This document shows, one piece after another, positions 41,360 through 52,616 of a stretch of 64,000 nt of DNA; position 1 is the stretch's first letter; each line of letters starts with the position of its first letter. Below the pieces are notes generated by a model. That model was given only the letters and a program-made list of their open reading frames with translations. It was not told the DNA's origin and made no database searches. This DNA is from Prorocentrum cordatum (lineage: Eukaryota; Sar; Dinophyceae; Prorocentrales; Prorocentraceae): positions 5,001-69,000 of the forward strand of contig CAUYUJ010017816.1 of NCBI GenBank assembly GCA_963575745.1. The letters run 5' to 3'. Made by a program: the position numbers and the translations under genes.

Positions 41360-41530
41360 GAGAGGGGGGTGATGACTGGGGGGGGGGGGGGATATCATGG
41401 CGGGGGCCATGATATCTCCCCAGATTTCATGGCGCCTCTTCGTATTTCATTACGTCCCTGGCCCCCCCGCTGGGCCGCGCACGTGCCGCCGGCCATGATT
41501 TGCACCCCCCCCTCTTGGACACCCCCCTCT
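41360..41530. repeat. Dispersed repeat, empty-site paralogue of 20740-21100
   Basis: GGTGATGACT, a G run, GATATCATGGCG at 41391, CATGGCGCCTCTTCG, GGGCCGCGCACGTGCCGCC, GGCCATGATTTGCACC. It lacks the 164-bp element present in the 20.8-kb copy. 41531-41866 is GC-rich with open frames but no supported gene. Confidence 0.7.
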
Positions 41531-41865
41531 TGGCCGCTCCCGATCGGAAGGCCCGCGGGGGCTTTCTCCCGGGCGGCGGCGTCGGTCCTCGGCGGCCTTC
41601 TTCCAGCCGATCGGGGGGCCGTCCGGCAGCCGCGCCCCTCGCCGTGGGCGTGCTGCGGGCGTGCCCGGGTCGCCCCGCGAACGGCCACTGGGGGCCCGAG
41701 GTATGGGCATGGCCCGGTGAAGCCATCGGCAGACGGGGCGGGCCTTCTCAGGAGGCTCGGGAGCCCCCCGGCCGTGGGGGCGGTGGGCTCCCCCTCCATG
41801 CAGCTGCGCGAGGGCAGGGGGCCTTGGGAGCGGCGGGCTCTCCTGCAAGTTGGCCCTGGTGTGTC

Positions 41866-42588
41866 TTGCGCCCGAGCTCGCTTGGAAAATGAATGATACC
41901 AGAGAAAAACCCAATCAGAACTTGGGGGGGGCTATGGGGCTTCAGGGCTTTAGGGCTATGGGGCTATAGGGCTATAGGGCGATGTGGCCATAGGGATATA
42001 GGGCTAGAAGCCTTTAGGGCTATGGGGCTATAGGGCTACAGGGCTAAAGGGCTATAGGGCTAAGGGCTATAAGGCTATTCGGGCTATAGGGCTATAGGGC
42101 TATATACGGCTATGGGGATTTAGGACCATAGGGCTATAGGGCTATAGGGCTATAGTGCTATGGGGCTATGGGGCTATGGGGCTATGGGGCTATTGGGCTA
42201 TTGGGCTATTGGGCTATAGGGCTATCGGAGGTGAGGGGGTGAGATCGAAGTGGAACGGCGAGCCCCCCACCGGGAAATCGGTTTCGGTTTCGTGTTCGTG
42301 CGTGCCGTGTGTGCGAGGCGAAGCTGCGTGGGCGGGCGCGAAAAAGTCTCCTGTGGCTGAGGCGCGGCCGGACCAAATGTTTCTCTTCCGGGGCATGGGG
42401 CCCCGCGGTGTCCCGCCGGTGTCCCGCGGTGTCCTCCTGTGGCTGAGGCGCGGCCGGACCAAATGTTTCTCATCCGGGACGCGGGGCCCCGCGGTGTCCC
42501 GCCGGTGTCCCGCGGTGTCCCGCGGTGTCCCGCGGTGTCCCGCGGTGTCCCGCCGGTGTCCCGCGGTGTCCCGCGAGGATCATGATGA

Positions 42589-42640
<52 letters not shown>

Positions 42641-42653
42641 CTGATGCTGATGC

Positions 42654-42694
<41 letters not shown>

Positions 42695-42813
42695 GTGTCC
42701 CGATGAAGATGATGATAAGGTTGATGATGGTGTCGATGATGATGATAGTGTCCCGATGATGAGGATGATGATGCTCATGATGATTATGTTGATGATGACG
42801 ATGATGGTGTCCC

Positions 42814-42853
<40 letters not shown>

Positions 42854-43370
42854 CCGATGATGTTGGTGATGATGATGTTGATGGAAATGGTGTCACGGCG
42901 ATACTGATGTTGATGATGATGTTGATGATTATGGTGTCCCGATGATGATGCTGATGATGATGATGGTGATGATGATGATGGTGATGCTGATGGTGTCCCG
43001 ATGATGGTAATAATGATAGTGACGATGTTGATGATGATGTTGCTCATGATGATAACGGTGCCCCAATGATGATGATGATGATGATGATGTTGTTGATGAT
43101 GATGATGTCGATGATGATGATGCGATGATCATGATGATGATGGTGTCCCGAGGATGATGGCGATGTTGATGATAATGTTGATGATGAGAACGATGGTTAT
43201 CATGATGGTGTCCCGACTATGATGATGATTCTGATGATGCTACTGATGATGATGATGATGATGACTGTGTCCCGATGATGATGATGCTGATGATGATGAT
43301 GATGAGCTGATGACGGTGATGATGATGATGTTGTCCCGATGATGATGCTGACGTTGATGATGATGATGCA

Positions 43371-43422
<52 letters not shown>

Positions 43423-44165
43423 TGTATGATGATGGTGATGATGACGGTGCCCTCATGATGATGACGATGTTGGTGATGATGTTGATGTTGATGATGTTGA
43501 TGATGATGATGACGTTGATTGTGACAGCGATTGTGATATCGATAGTGAGATCGATATTGAGACCGAGTGTGAGATCGATTGTGTGATCTATTGTGGGATC
43601 GATTGTGAGATCAATTGTGATATCGATCGAATGAGATAGATCGAGTGAGATCGATTGTGAGATCGATCGAGTGAGATCGATCGAGCGAGACCGATAGTGA
43701 GATCGATACTGAGATCGATAGTGAGACCGATCGAGTGAGACGTTGGTTCCCCCCCCCGAACCTCCTTATCACCCGAAGGGTGGTCGTATAGGTACGGCTA
43801 TAGGGCTATAGGGTTAAAGTGCTATAGGGATATATGGCGATTGGGCTATTGGGCTATAGGGATATGGGGCTATCGGGCTAGGCACCCCTGGGCACTTCTG
43901 GGCACCCGGGCACCCCTGGGCACCCGGGCACCCCATGGCAGGGCACCCCCGGGCACCCGGGCACCCGGCCCCGGCCACCGAAATCGGCCACACACCTGGG
44001 CACCTGGGCACCCCCGGGAACCCCCGGGCACCCGGGCACCCGGCCCCGGCCACCGAAATCGGCCGCTCACCTCACCTCAGCTTTATATCCGCTAGGACCC
44101 CTACAGAGGCAAGCTCTGATTGGGGAAAAAAAGTCCCTCTTGCGCCCGAGCTCGCTTGGAAAATA
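41866..44165. repeat. Direct-repeat-bounded block of simple repeats
   Basis: TTGCGCCCGAGCTCGCTTG followed by GAAAATRAA occurs at 41868 and 44138. The left copy runs on to CCCAATCAGAACTT, the right copy is preceded by AAGCTCTGATTGGGG, which is nearly its inverse, so these may be two copies of one small TIR element. Between them lie GGGCTATA-type units (41935-42235), CCGCGGTGTCC units (42405-42575), a GAT microsatellite with GTCCCGATGATG interruptions (42580-43530), GAGATCGAT units (43530-43745), GGGCTATA again (43795-43880) and GGGCACCCGG units (43885-44060). No gene. Confidence 0.75.
42580..43530. repeat. (GAT)n array, ~950 bp
   Basis: GAT trinucleotide array repeatedly broken by GGTGTCCCGATGATG, giving a loose higher-order spacing of about 60-120 bp. 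Apparent Ser-, His- or Met-rich proteins are artefacts. Confidence 0.95.
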
Positions 44166-44276
44166 AAAAAAAGTCTCCCCGGCCTTCTGATAGGTTTTCT
44201 GAGCCCTCCCCGAAGACGTATGGGCATCTTTTCAGACGGCGCGAGGGCTTTTTGAGGAGACCCGCCGCCTTCGCAG

Positions 44277-46234
44277 CGGGCCTTCTCCTTCTCGCTTCCC
44301 CCCCCCTCGCCCGCCGCCGAGCAGGGGGAGCGGCGGCGGGAGACGGAGCCCCGGCGCTTGGAGCTCTGGCTGCCGTCGGAGCTGCTCGGCGGCAGCCGCG
44401 GCCCGGCCCAGCAGGTGGAGGTCTCCTGGCACGACGCCGCAGACTTCGCGGCCCTGCTGCTCAAGGGGAACCCCAGCGCCGTCGAGGCAGTCCGCTCCGG
44501 GGAGGCGCCCCTGCACAGCAGCCCGGAGTGGGCCGCGCTGCTCGCCGTGCTCGGCCCCGGCTGCTGCGAGTCGCTGCTCGCGGGCAAGGACTTGGTATCG
44601 CTCGGACGTGTGCATTTTTTCCTCGGTGGGGACCATCGAGGAGCATCCTTGATCATTCGGCGAAAAAACCACGCACGAAACCGAAAAAAACACAGAGAAT
44701 GGACGTCCGAGCGATGGCGAGAGGACTACCGCATGGCCTGCGCGGGTCCGGCGATGAGCCTGCTGCGAGGCTCGCCGAGCGTGCTGGGCCCTGACCTGCT
44801 GCCTGCGGTGTCGGAGCTCTGTGAGCGAGCAGCGACGGGTGCCGGGGAGGAGCTTCGCGGTCGCGTCGTGGAGCTCGTCGCGAGCGGCGAGGCAGGGCGG
44901 GAGGCGTGGCAGGCCGCGGTCTCCGACCTGGTGAGGGCTGCAAGCAAGGCGCCCTGTGCAGCCAGCGCGCTGCCCGTGGAGCTCGTGCAGGGATGGGCCG
45001 ACCGCATCCGCAGGAGCAGCTTCCTGTCCTTTGCGATGCAGATCACGGCGCCCAGCGCAGCCCTTCTGGCAGCACGGCAGGATGCGCCTGCCCTCGACCC
45101 CGAGTGGTTGTCGCGGATGGGGCCCGCCTGGCCCGCAGGCGCAGGGCTGGTCTTCATGGCGCAGACGGGCAGCTTCATGTACGACCTCCACACACCCTCG
45201 AGCGATTCCGACTTCAGCATCGTCTATGTTTTGCCGACGGACCAGCTCGTTGCGCGGGAGCCACCGGCGGTGGAGTTTCAGCACCACGCGGAGGGCCCCT
45301 TCGGCTCAGACAAGGCGGGTGAGGTAGAATACAGCGGGAGGGAGCTGGGCTCTTTCCTGTTGGAGCTGGCCAAAGGAAACCCGCGCAACGTGGAGCTCCT
45401 CTTCACGGAGAAGCCGCACCAGTACGGCGCGCTGTGGGGCGAGCTGCGCGCCATGCGCCAGGGGTTCCTCACGCTGCGCTGCGTCAAGCAGTACCTCGGC
45501 TTTGTCGCGGAGAAGATCCGCAAGGCCGCGGCCTTTTCCGAGGAGGGCGCAGGGTCCGCATTCAGCGCCGAGGTGGGCAGGAAGGTCTCGAAGAGCTTGT
45601 ACCAGGGGCAGCACAAGCTCTACGAGCTGGAGCGCGTGCTGCGCGGCGAGAGCCCAGTGGTTGCTCTGGTTGGGGAGGAGCGGCCACACGCAAGAGCGAC
45701 CCTTCGCCGGAGTGGCCTTTGGTGCGCGGCTCTCCAGTGGCGCCTGCGTGGGAGGAGGAGGAGGAGGAGGAGGAGGAGGAGGAGGAGGAGGAGGAGGAAG
45801 AAGAAGAAGAAGAATAAGAAGAATAATAATAATAAGAAGAAGAAGAAGAGGAAGAGGAGGAGGAGGAGGAGGAGGAGGAGGAGGAGGAGCCAACCCGAGC
45901 ACACGGGCCGCTCACCCTTGTCGCACCCCAAGTTGCGATCGGCAAGCCGGGGGCCTCAGAGGCCGCTCTCGCCCAGCGCCGCTGCTGCGTGCTGCACGCC
46001 GAGGAGCGGGAGGCCGTGCTCCGGCTGCGCCGCCAGCCGCCCAGCAGCCTGGGGGAGGCGCGCGCGCTCATCGCGGAGGCGGAGGCGCAGCTGCGCTCCC
46101 TCAGCGGCAGGGCGAGGGAGGCCGAGGCCGCCGCGGCGCTGCCCGCCGAGGTGGATGCGCCCGCCCTGTGCGGCTGGCTGCGCGGTGTCCGGGAGCGGCT
46201 TGCGCAGCAGGCCGCTGCCGGCGCCCCCCGGTGA
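44277..46234 (+). CDS. PF10127-like nucleotidyltransferase (DNA polymerase beta superfamily), partial duplicate
   Basis: After a likely acceptor (TTCGCAG, 44270-44276) the frame reads ETEPRRLELWLPSELLGG and DAADFAALLLKGNPSAVEAV, the tail of a first nucleotidyltransferase domain. The shared intron 44589-44723 follows, then a second domain with the signature GSFMYDLHTPSSDSDFSIVY: G271-S272, then D283 and D285 (numbering from 44358), the metal-binding DxD of this superfamily. Next come ELAKGNPRNVELLFTEKPH, RCVKQYLGFVAEKIRKAA and KSLYQGQHKLYELERVLRG, all typical of the RNA-repair-associated polymerase-beta-like family. A second intron containing a GGA/GAA tract probably spans about 45680-45960; the last exon (LHAEEREAVLRLRRQPPSS ... 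GWLRGVRERLAQQ) ends at TGA 46232-46234. The true 5' end lies further left or is lost. Confidence 0.65.
44589..44723 (+). mobile_element. Introner-type intron, copy B (GA-AG or GT-AG)
   Basis: 135 bp, bordered by AGGACT duplicated at 44587-44592 and 44722-44727. The inverted repeat TCGCTCGGACGT / ACGTCCGAGCGA is at the ends; the interior is about 80% the same as 41042-41179. Length is a multiple of three and has no in-frame stop, so unspliced RNA would still be open, adding a basic insert. Splicing AAG/GACTTGG ... GAGAG/GAC yields GKDYRMACAG; a GT donor at 44595 is the alternative. Confidence 0.78.
45750..45892. repeat. GGA/GAA/AAT tract inside presumed intron
   Basis: Purine triplet tract. 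It keeps the frame open as Arg/Lys/Asn-rich sequence, but flanking coding frames differ, so it is more likely intronic. Confidence 0.85.
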
Positions 46235-47970
46235 GTGCAGTGCGCCCGGCGAGGCCCTGGCTGGCACAGCCTCTAGAGGGCGTGACGAGCGGTTCAGCGG
46301 AGCGCCTGGTGTGTGTGTGTGTGTGTGTTCTGTGTGCACCTGGCTTCCGTCGATCCGACGGTGGCGTGGCTTTTCGGCGTCGCCTCAGCCGGTTCGGTCC
46401 CGGCCGTCGCTGTTGCATCAGGGCCGAACCTTGGCACTCCTCATCGTTCGGTGCACTCGGCGCAGCGGCGTGTACAGCTTCACGGGCGTGTTGTCAAAAT
46501 CTGTGGGCATGGCGAGAGGAGGAGAGGGCAGAACAATCGGGATGACGGAGGGGTGCGGAGATCTCGAGCCAGGGGCACTTCACCTTATTTGATGGAGGTT
46601 CTTGGGGATGGAAATGCTCCGGACCGGCTTCATGTTGTTATGATAGGGCCCAGGGCGGACCAGATTAAAAGCCAGACCAATCACATGACCTATATTTGCA
46701 AGTAGTGGCAACCACCCGGATCGGGAGCGACGAAACCGAGACGCAGGGCTCCGATGGTTACGACTGGGCGTGCCATTACAACAGGGGGGCGGGAAGCGGA
46801 AACTCGAAGAGCAGTTTCCTGCATTTCGCCAGCAATGCCTCCAGCCTCTGGGACCCTTGGGCCTTGCCTGAGACGGCCCATGGACGACCCCATCGGTCGT
46901 TGAAAGAGCTAGCTTTGGACTCCCCGATTCCAATCTACTTTAAAGCGCCTTCCTACCTCAATGATCGAGTGGCTTCCCTCCTCCCTCCTCGTCAGGGGTC
47001 GGGCCAAGACCCAATCTACTTCAAACGCCTTCCTACTTTATGTTCCTACCTGCTTCTTCCGACCGATGGGTATACTTCGAAGAACAACATGCGGCATAAA
47101 CAGAAACTGCTGGAGCTCCGAGCGGATTTCTTGAATCGGCTCTGCGCCCCCCCCCCCCCCCCCTGACGGCGCCTCCGGCGCGGCCCCTGGCGCACCCAGG
47201 GAGAGGGGTCCAGCGCAGATCCAAGAAATCCGCGCGGTCCTTCGACGATGTGTGTTTCTGCCGCTGCTGTTCCTCTTTTACTTTGGCGGAGCTGCTACCG
47301 TCTGCTCTTCGGCATCGGGGTGATGCCGGACCGCCTGCGCAGCCCTTTCTCGAACGGGGTGGCGATCTCTGCGAGGCTGTGCAAGTCCGTAGATGTACAG
47401 GGCTGGGGTCAAGAAGACATGCGAGTTGCACGTGCTGTTGGCGACCTTGTGTTTTCAAGCACTATGTGCGGGCACGTTGAATGATCTCATCGACAACATC
47501 TCTTTCTTCGGGACACACCGGATACTATTGCGCACTTAGTTATCATGTATCATTTCATGAGCTTGACCTGAATCTGACATTTCCGACTCGATTCAGTGGC
47601 AGAAGCGTGATCTCAATCAGGAGGCTCACGGGCTGTACAATGTGTCAATGGATTTCAATTGTTACGATGTGTGTGTGTGTGTGCGTGGCCAAATCTCGGA
47701 AAGGCCCTACCTTTTTTGATCAGTTCAGTCTGTGGACGGATGGGAGGAAACGTGACAGCGTTGAAGGAGGAATGCGAGTTTGTCCTGAGGGGGAGGAATA
47801 GAAGGGGAGGAAGGCCGTTTCCACACTAGGTCTTTTCCCCAATCATCCTGTGGTGTTGGGTCTTCGTTTTGAAGAGACAGCACCCCGCGTTCCTTCCTTC
47901 CTTCTTTCTTTCCTCCTCCCCCTCCTTCCTCCTCCCATCCTTGCCTCTGCACTGCGCATGCCCTCGTCGT
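46235..47970. other. Intergenic, nothing firm
   Basis: Short GT tracts (46310-46329, 47670-47682), a 27-bp word CCAATCTACTTYAAASCGCC repeated at 46930 and 47011, a C run at 47147-47163 followed by a segment (CCAAGAAATCCGCGCGG at 47220) also present at 9227. No ORF with convincing composition. Confidence 0.4.
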
Positions 47971-47974
47971 CGTT

Positions 47975-47982
47975 GTGATCAC

Positions 47983-48044
<62 letters not shown>

Positions 48045-48190
48045 ACAACAACATCATCATCATCATCAGCATCATCATCATCATGCTCATCATCATTACC
48101 ACCATCATCAGCAGCATCATCATCGTCATCGTCATCGCCATGTCGTCGTCATCATCATCATCGACGTCATGGTCACCACCGTTATCGTCA
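47975..48190. repeat. (CAT)n microsatellite
   Basis: ATC/CAT trinucleotide array, with CGTCAT and ACCATC interruptions at its right end. Confidence 0.95.
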
Positions 48191-48224
48191 CCACCATCGT
48201 CATTAATTTCGCCACACCTCTTAC

Positions 48225-48810
48225 ACGTTTCGTGGCCCCACATGGAGCCCCATCGAAGGCCTCAATGGCGGTGTTCGCATGCGCCTCCCCCACCCAGCAC
48301 AGGGTTTCGCGACCCCATAGGGAGCCCCACCTGAGGCCCTAGTGGCGGTGTTCGCACGCGTCTCCCCCACCGAGGACAGCGCTTCGTGGCCCCACACGGA
48401 GCTCCACCTACGGCCCCAGTGGCGGTATTGGAGCCCCACTTACGGCCCAAGTGGCGGTGTTCGCATGCGTCTCCCCCACTCACGACACCTTTTCGTGGCC
48501 CCACATCGAGCTCTACCTGAGGCCCGACTGGCGGTGTTTACATGCGCCCCCCTGCCCAGGACAACATTCCGTGGCCCCATAGGGAGCTCCACCGAAGGCC
48601 CTAGGGGCGCTGTTCGCATACGTCTCCCCCGCCCAGGACAGCGTTTCGTGTCCCCACGGTGAGCTCCACCTACGGCCCCATTGGCGGTGTTCGCATGCGT
48701 CCCCCCCACCGAGGACAGCGCGTGGTGGCCCCACAGGGAGCTCCACCTACGGCCCCAGTGGCTGTGTTCGCATGCGTCTCCCTCACCCAGGACATCGTTT
48801 CGTCCGAACG
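48225..48810. repeat. ~77-bp tandem repeat, about seven units
   Basis: Units begin with CGTTTCGTGGCCCCAC-like sequence near 48227, 48302, 48380, 48488, 48565, 48643 and 48719, with a truncated unit start at 48795. One interval is 108 bp because of a 32-bp partial duplication. Each unit includes GCGGTGTTCGCATGCG and TCCCCCACC. The period is not a multiple of three, so the open frames are not evidence of coding. Confidence 0.8.
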
Positions 48811-50421
48811 CCCATGCGCGCGTGCTGGTTCTTTGTTACAAGTTGACAAATTGCGCACGCGCGCGTCGTGCGCATGCCAGAATCCTTGAAAGACCTTCAG
48901 CGTGGGAAGGATTTCAAAATCGATCGCCCCAGTAAAATATTGTAGCGTACCGTCTTGCAAAATCAGTTGTCACAACACCCCGCGCTCGCGCTTATGCGGA
49001 TACTTGAGAAAACCATAGGTGTCCATCACTGTCACCACATTCTGCCGAGCGGGCCACTCGCCGCATGTCGAATTCATTCGAACGCCCTTGCGCGCGTGCT
49101 GGGATGGGGGGGGCACGGTCCGTGTCAAAGAATGCCGCGCGGGCCAATCGCACGCGTCGGCCGCGCGCGCATGTCGAACTCCTTGACAAATCATCGCCGA
49201 CACGAGGACATCGTCACCATCGTTTCTTTCATAATCGTGTCTACCGTTGTCGGCGTCGCCATGGTATCGCGTTCGCCCAAGTCCCCGACTCACACTGAAG
49301 TGCCCGCTGGGAAGTGCCCAGCGGTCAGCGCCACCGCGGCCGCGTCGGTCTTGCCAAACTAGCTGGCCGCTGTGCGCGCGAGCATGCGCGGGCTAGCGCG
49401 GCCGCAGGCATGCACCAGCCGATGCCACTCGGTAATCGCAATCGTCGCCGCATGGGGTTTGCAAACCACGTTGCGGGTGGGCGGATGGGATGTTTGCAAG
49501 TGCATGGGCTGCGCCAACTTGTTTGCAAACACCAATTGTGTTTTGTAGAAGAAGAATAGACAGTACCCCCCCCCGGAGTCAACGGTACCCCCTGGGGCTT
49601 ATTGCGAGTTCATATTTATTCTTCACACTCGCCCATCCTAAATGTGAATTCGTATTATCCCAGCCAGGCCGGTGTCCCTCCCCCCCGCCATCTTCTGCAA
49701 CAAATACTATGCGCGCGCTCCCGTTTATCAGAAACCATCAGTTTTTTTCTAATCCCTTGGAACAGCATGGCACGAAGTGCACACGCGCGCGTCGTCGCGC
49801 GCGCATGCCGGAAGCTTTCAAGAACCTTCGATTTCGGAATGATTTTGAAGTCGCGTTTCCAAGCAAACAAGACATACAACAACACATGGTTTCGCAACAC
49901 TGATGTTCTAAAAAAGCTTACGCGCGCGCTCTTGCGAAATCTTGAGAAAACCATCGGTTTTGCAATATTTCCAAACATACTAACAAACGGGCTTCGCGCG
50001 CGCATGTCGGAATCTGTCGAACGCCCTTGCGCGCGTGCCGTCGCGAGAATCCTCTTGCCAAAATCGGGACGAAATGCAGACGCGCGCGTCGTCGTGCACG
50101 CATGCCGAAATCCTTCAAAAACCATCGGTGTCGAAAAGTTTTTAAAATCGTGTGTGCAAAAAACAAGCAGAAGCACACGGTTTAGCGACACTGGTTTTCA
50201 TCAACTGCGTGCGCGCGCGCGCTGTTGCGTCGTCGTCGTCGTCGTCGTCGCCGTCCTCCGTCCTCCCTCGTCGTCGTCCTCGTCGCCGTCGTCGTCCTCT
50301 GACTTTCCTCGTCGTCGTCGTTTTGGCGTCGTCGTCGGTTCCGTCGTCGTTGTCGCCGTGGTCGTCCTTCCTCCCTCGTCGTTTTCGTCGGCGTTTCGCC
50401 GCTGTCCCTCCTACTTCGTCG

Positions 50422-50465
<44 letters not shown>

Positions 50466-51498
50466 TCCCCTCCCTCGTCGTTGTCGTCGTCGCCGTCGTC
50501 GTCCTCCCTCCTCCGTCGTCGTCGTCGTCGTCTTTGTCGTCGTCGTCGTTTTCGTCGTCGCAGTCGTCGTCGTCGTCGTCGGCGTCGTCGTCGTCGTCGA
50601 AGTCGTGGGAGGCGTCGTCGGTGTCGTCGTAGTTGTCGGCGGCGTCGTCGTCGTCGTTGTCGCTGTCGTCGTCGGCGTCGGTGTCGCTGCCAAGTGCCAT
50701 GTGGTACCCACCGTCACGGTCTTAAGAGGTCTTGCGACCCAGTTGCGGGTGTGCGGGTGGGATGTTTGCACGTGCATTGGAAAGGACAGCTTCAAGTTGA
50801 GCAATTGATTGGTTCTCCTTTTCTAAAAACAGAATAGGATTTCCCCCTGGAGTTATCACGTCACCTTTCGGGTATGTAAATCAAATATGATTCTGACCAC
50901 ACGTCCATCCCAAATATGAAATCACACTGTCGAATGCCAACCGGTATCCCCCCCCCCTGAGGTTCCCTTGTAAACAAAAACCGTATGCGGTGACATTTTT
51001 TGTTTTAACATAACACTTGTTCACCAACCCCTGGCAGAAGATATGACGAAGTGCACACGAGCGCGTCGTCGCGCGCGCATGCCGAAATCCTTCAAAAACC
51101 TTCGGTGCTGGAAGGATTTCGCAATCGAGCTTCCAAACGACACATACAAAAACACTGGGTTTCGCAACACTGATTTGCTAAAAAAGCTTCTGCGCGAGCT
51201 CTTGCGAAATCTTGAGAAAACCATCGGTTTGGCTTTCAATATTTTCACAAAATGCTACCAAACGGGCTTCGCGCGCGCATGTTGAAATCTGTCGAACGCC
51301 CTGCCCGTGTGCCGTCGCGAGAATCCTCTGCAACAAATGGGACGAAGTGCAGACGCGCGCGTCGTCGTGCACGCATGCCCAAATCTTTCAAAAACCATCA
51401 GTTCCGGAAGGATTTCAAAATCGTGTGTCCAAAAAGCCTACAAAAACCCAAGGTTTCGCAACACGGATTTTCAACAAAAGCGTGCGCTCGCGCTCTTG

Positions 51499-51529
<31 letters not shown>

Positions 51530-51717
51530 CTCCTCCCTCCTCCCGCGTCGTCGTCGTCGTCGTCGCCTACGCCGTCCTCTGTCTTTCCTCGTGTTCGTCG
51601 TCGTCGTCCTCTCTGGCGTCGTGGTCGTGTCCGTCGTCGTTGTCGCCGTGGTCGTCCTTCCTCCTCCTCCCTCGTCGCCGTCGTCCGTCGTCGGCGTCTC
51701 GTCGTCGTTCTTCCTAT

Positions 51718-51748
<31 letters not shown>

Positions 51749-51820
51749 TCGTCTTTCTTCCTCCCTCGTCGTCGTCGTCGTCGGCGTCGCCGTCCTGCCT
51801 CCTTCTTCGTCGTTCGCGTC

Positions 51821-52616
51821 GTCGCCGTCCTCCCTCCTCCCTCGTCGTTGTCGTCATTGTCGTCGTTGTCGCCGTCGTCGTCCTTCCTCCTCCATCGTCG
51901 TCGCCTTCGTTGGCGTCGTCGTCGTCGTCGGCGCCAGCGTCGGCGTCGTTGTCGTCGTCGAAGTCGTGGGAGACGTCGTCGGTGTCGTCCTAGTCGTTGT
52001 CGTCGGTGTCGTCGCAGTCGGTTTGAATAGGTTTTGCAAACCAAGTTGCGGGTGGGTGGGTGGGATGTTTGCGCGAGCAGTGGAGATGACGACTTCAAGT
52101 TCAGCAGAATGGATTGCACCACTTAGAATGCCCCACATAGCTTGCAGCACGCAGCTTCCACCGCATGGTATTGCTTGCGCCGCGTATGTTCTCTTCTTTT
52201 GAAAAAGGAGATAGGTTCTCGCCGTCCTCCCTCCTCCCTCGTCGTTGTCGTCATTGTCGTCGTTGTCGCCGTCGTCGTCCTTCCTCCTCCATCGTCGTCG
52301 CCTTCGTTGGCGTCGTCGTCGTCGTCGGCGCCAGCGTCGGCGTCGTTGTCGTCGTCGAAGTCGTGGGAGACGTCGTCGGTGTCGTCCTAGTCGTTGTCGT
52401 CGGTGTCGTCGCAGTCGGTTTGAATAGGTTTTGCAAACCAAGTTGCGGGTGGGTGGGTGGGATGTTTGCGCGAGCAGTGGAGATGACGACTTCAAGTTCA
52501 GCAGAATGGATTGCACCACTTAGAATGCCCCACATAGCTTGCAGCACGCAGCTTCCACCGCATGGTATTGCTTGCGCCGCGTATGTTCTCTTCTTTTGAA
52601 AAAGGAGATAGGTTCT
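51821..52616. repeat. 397-bp perfect-looking tandem duplication
   Basis: The segment from the GTC block through GAAAAAGGAGATAGGTTCT occurs twice back to back (51841 corresponds to 52238). I found no difference between copies by eye, so it is either very recent or an assembly artefact. Confidence 0.85.

Noticed and set aside
50142-50808. Thr-, Asp- and Val-rich proteins
   Set aside because: Translations of the (GTC)n block in a composite repeat unit.
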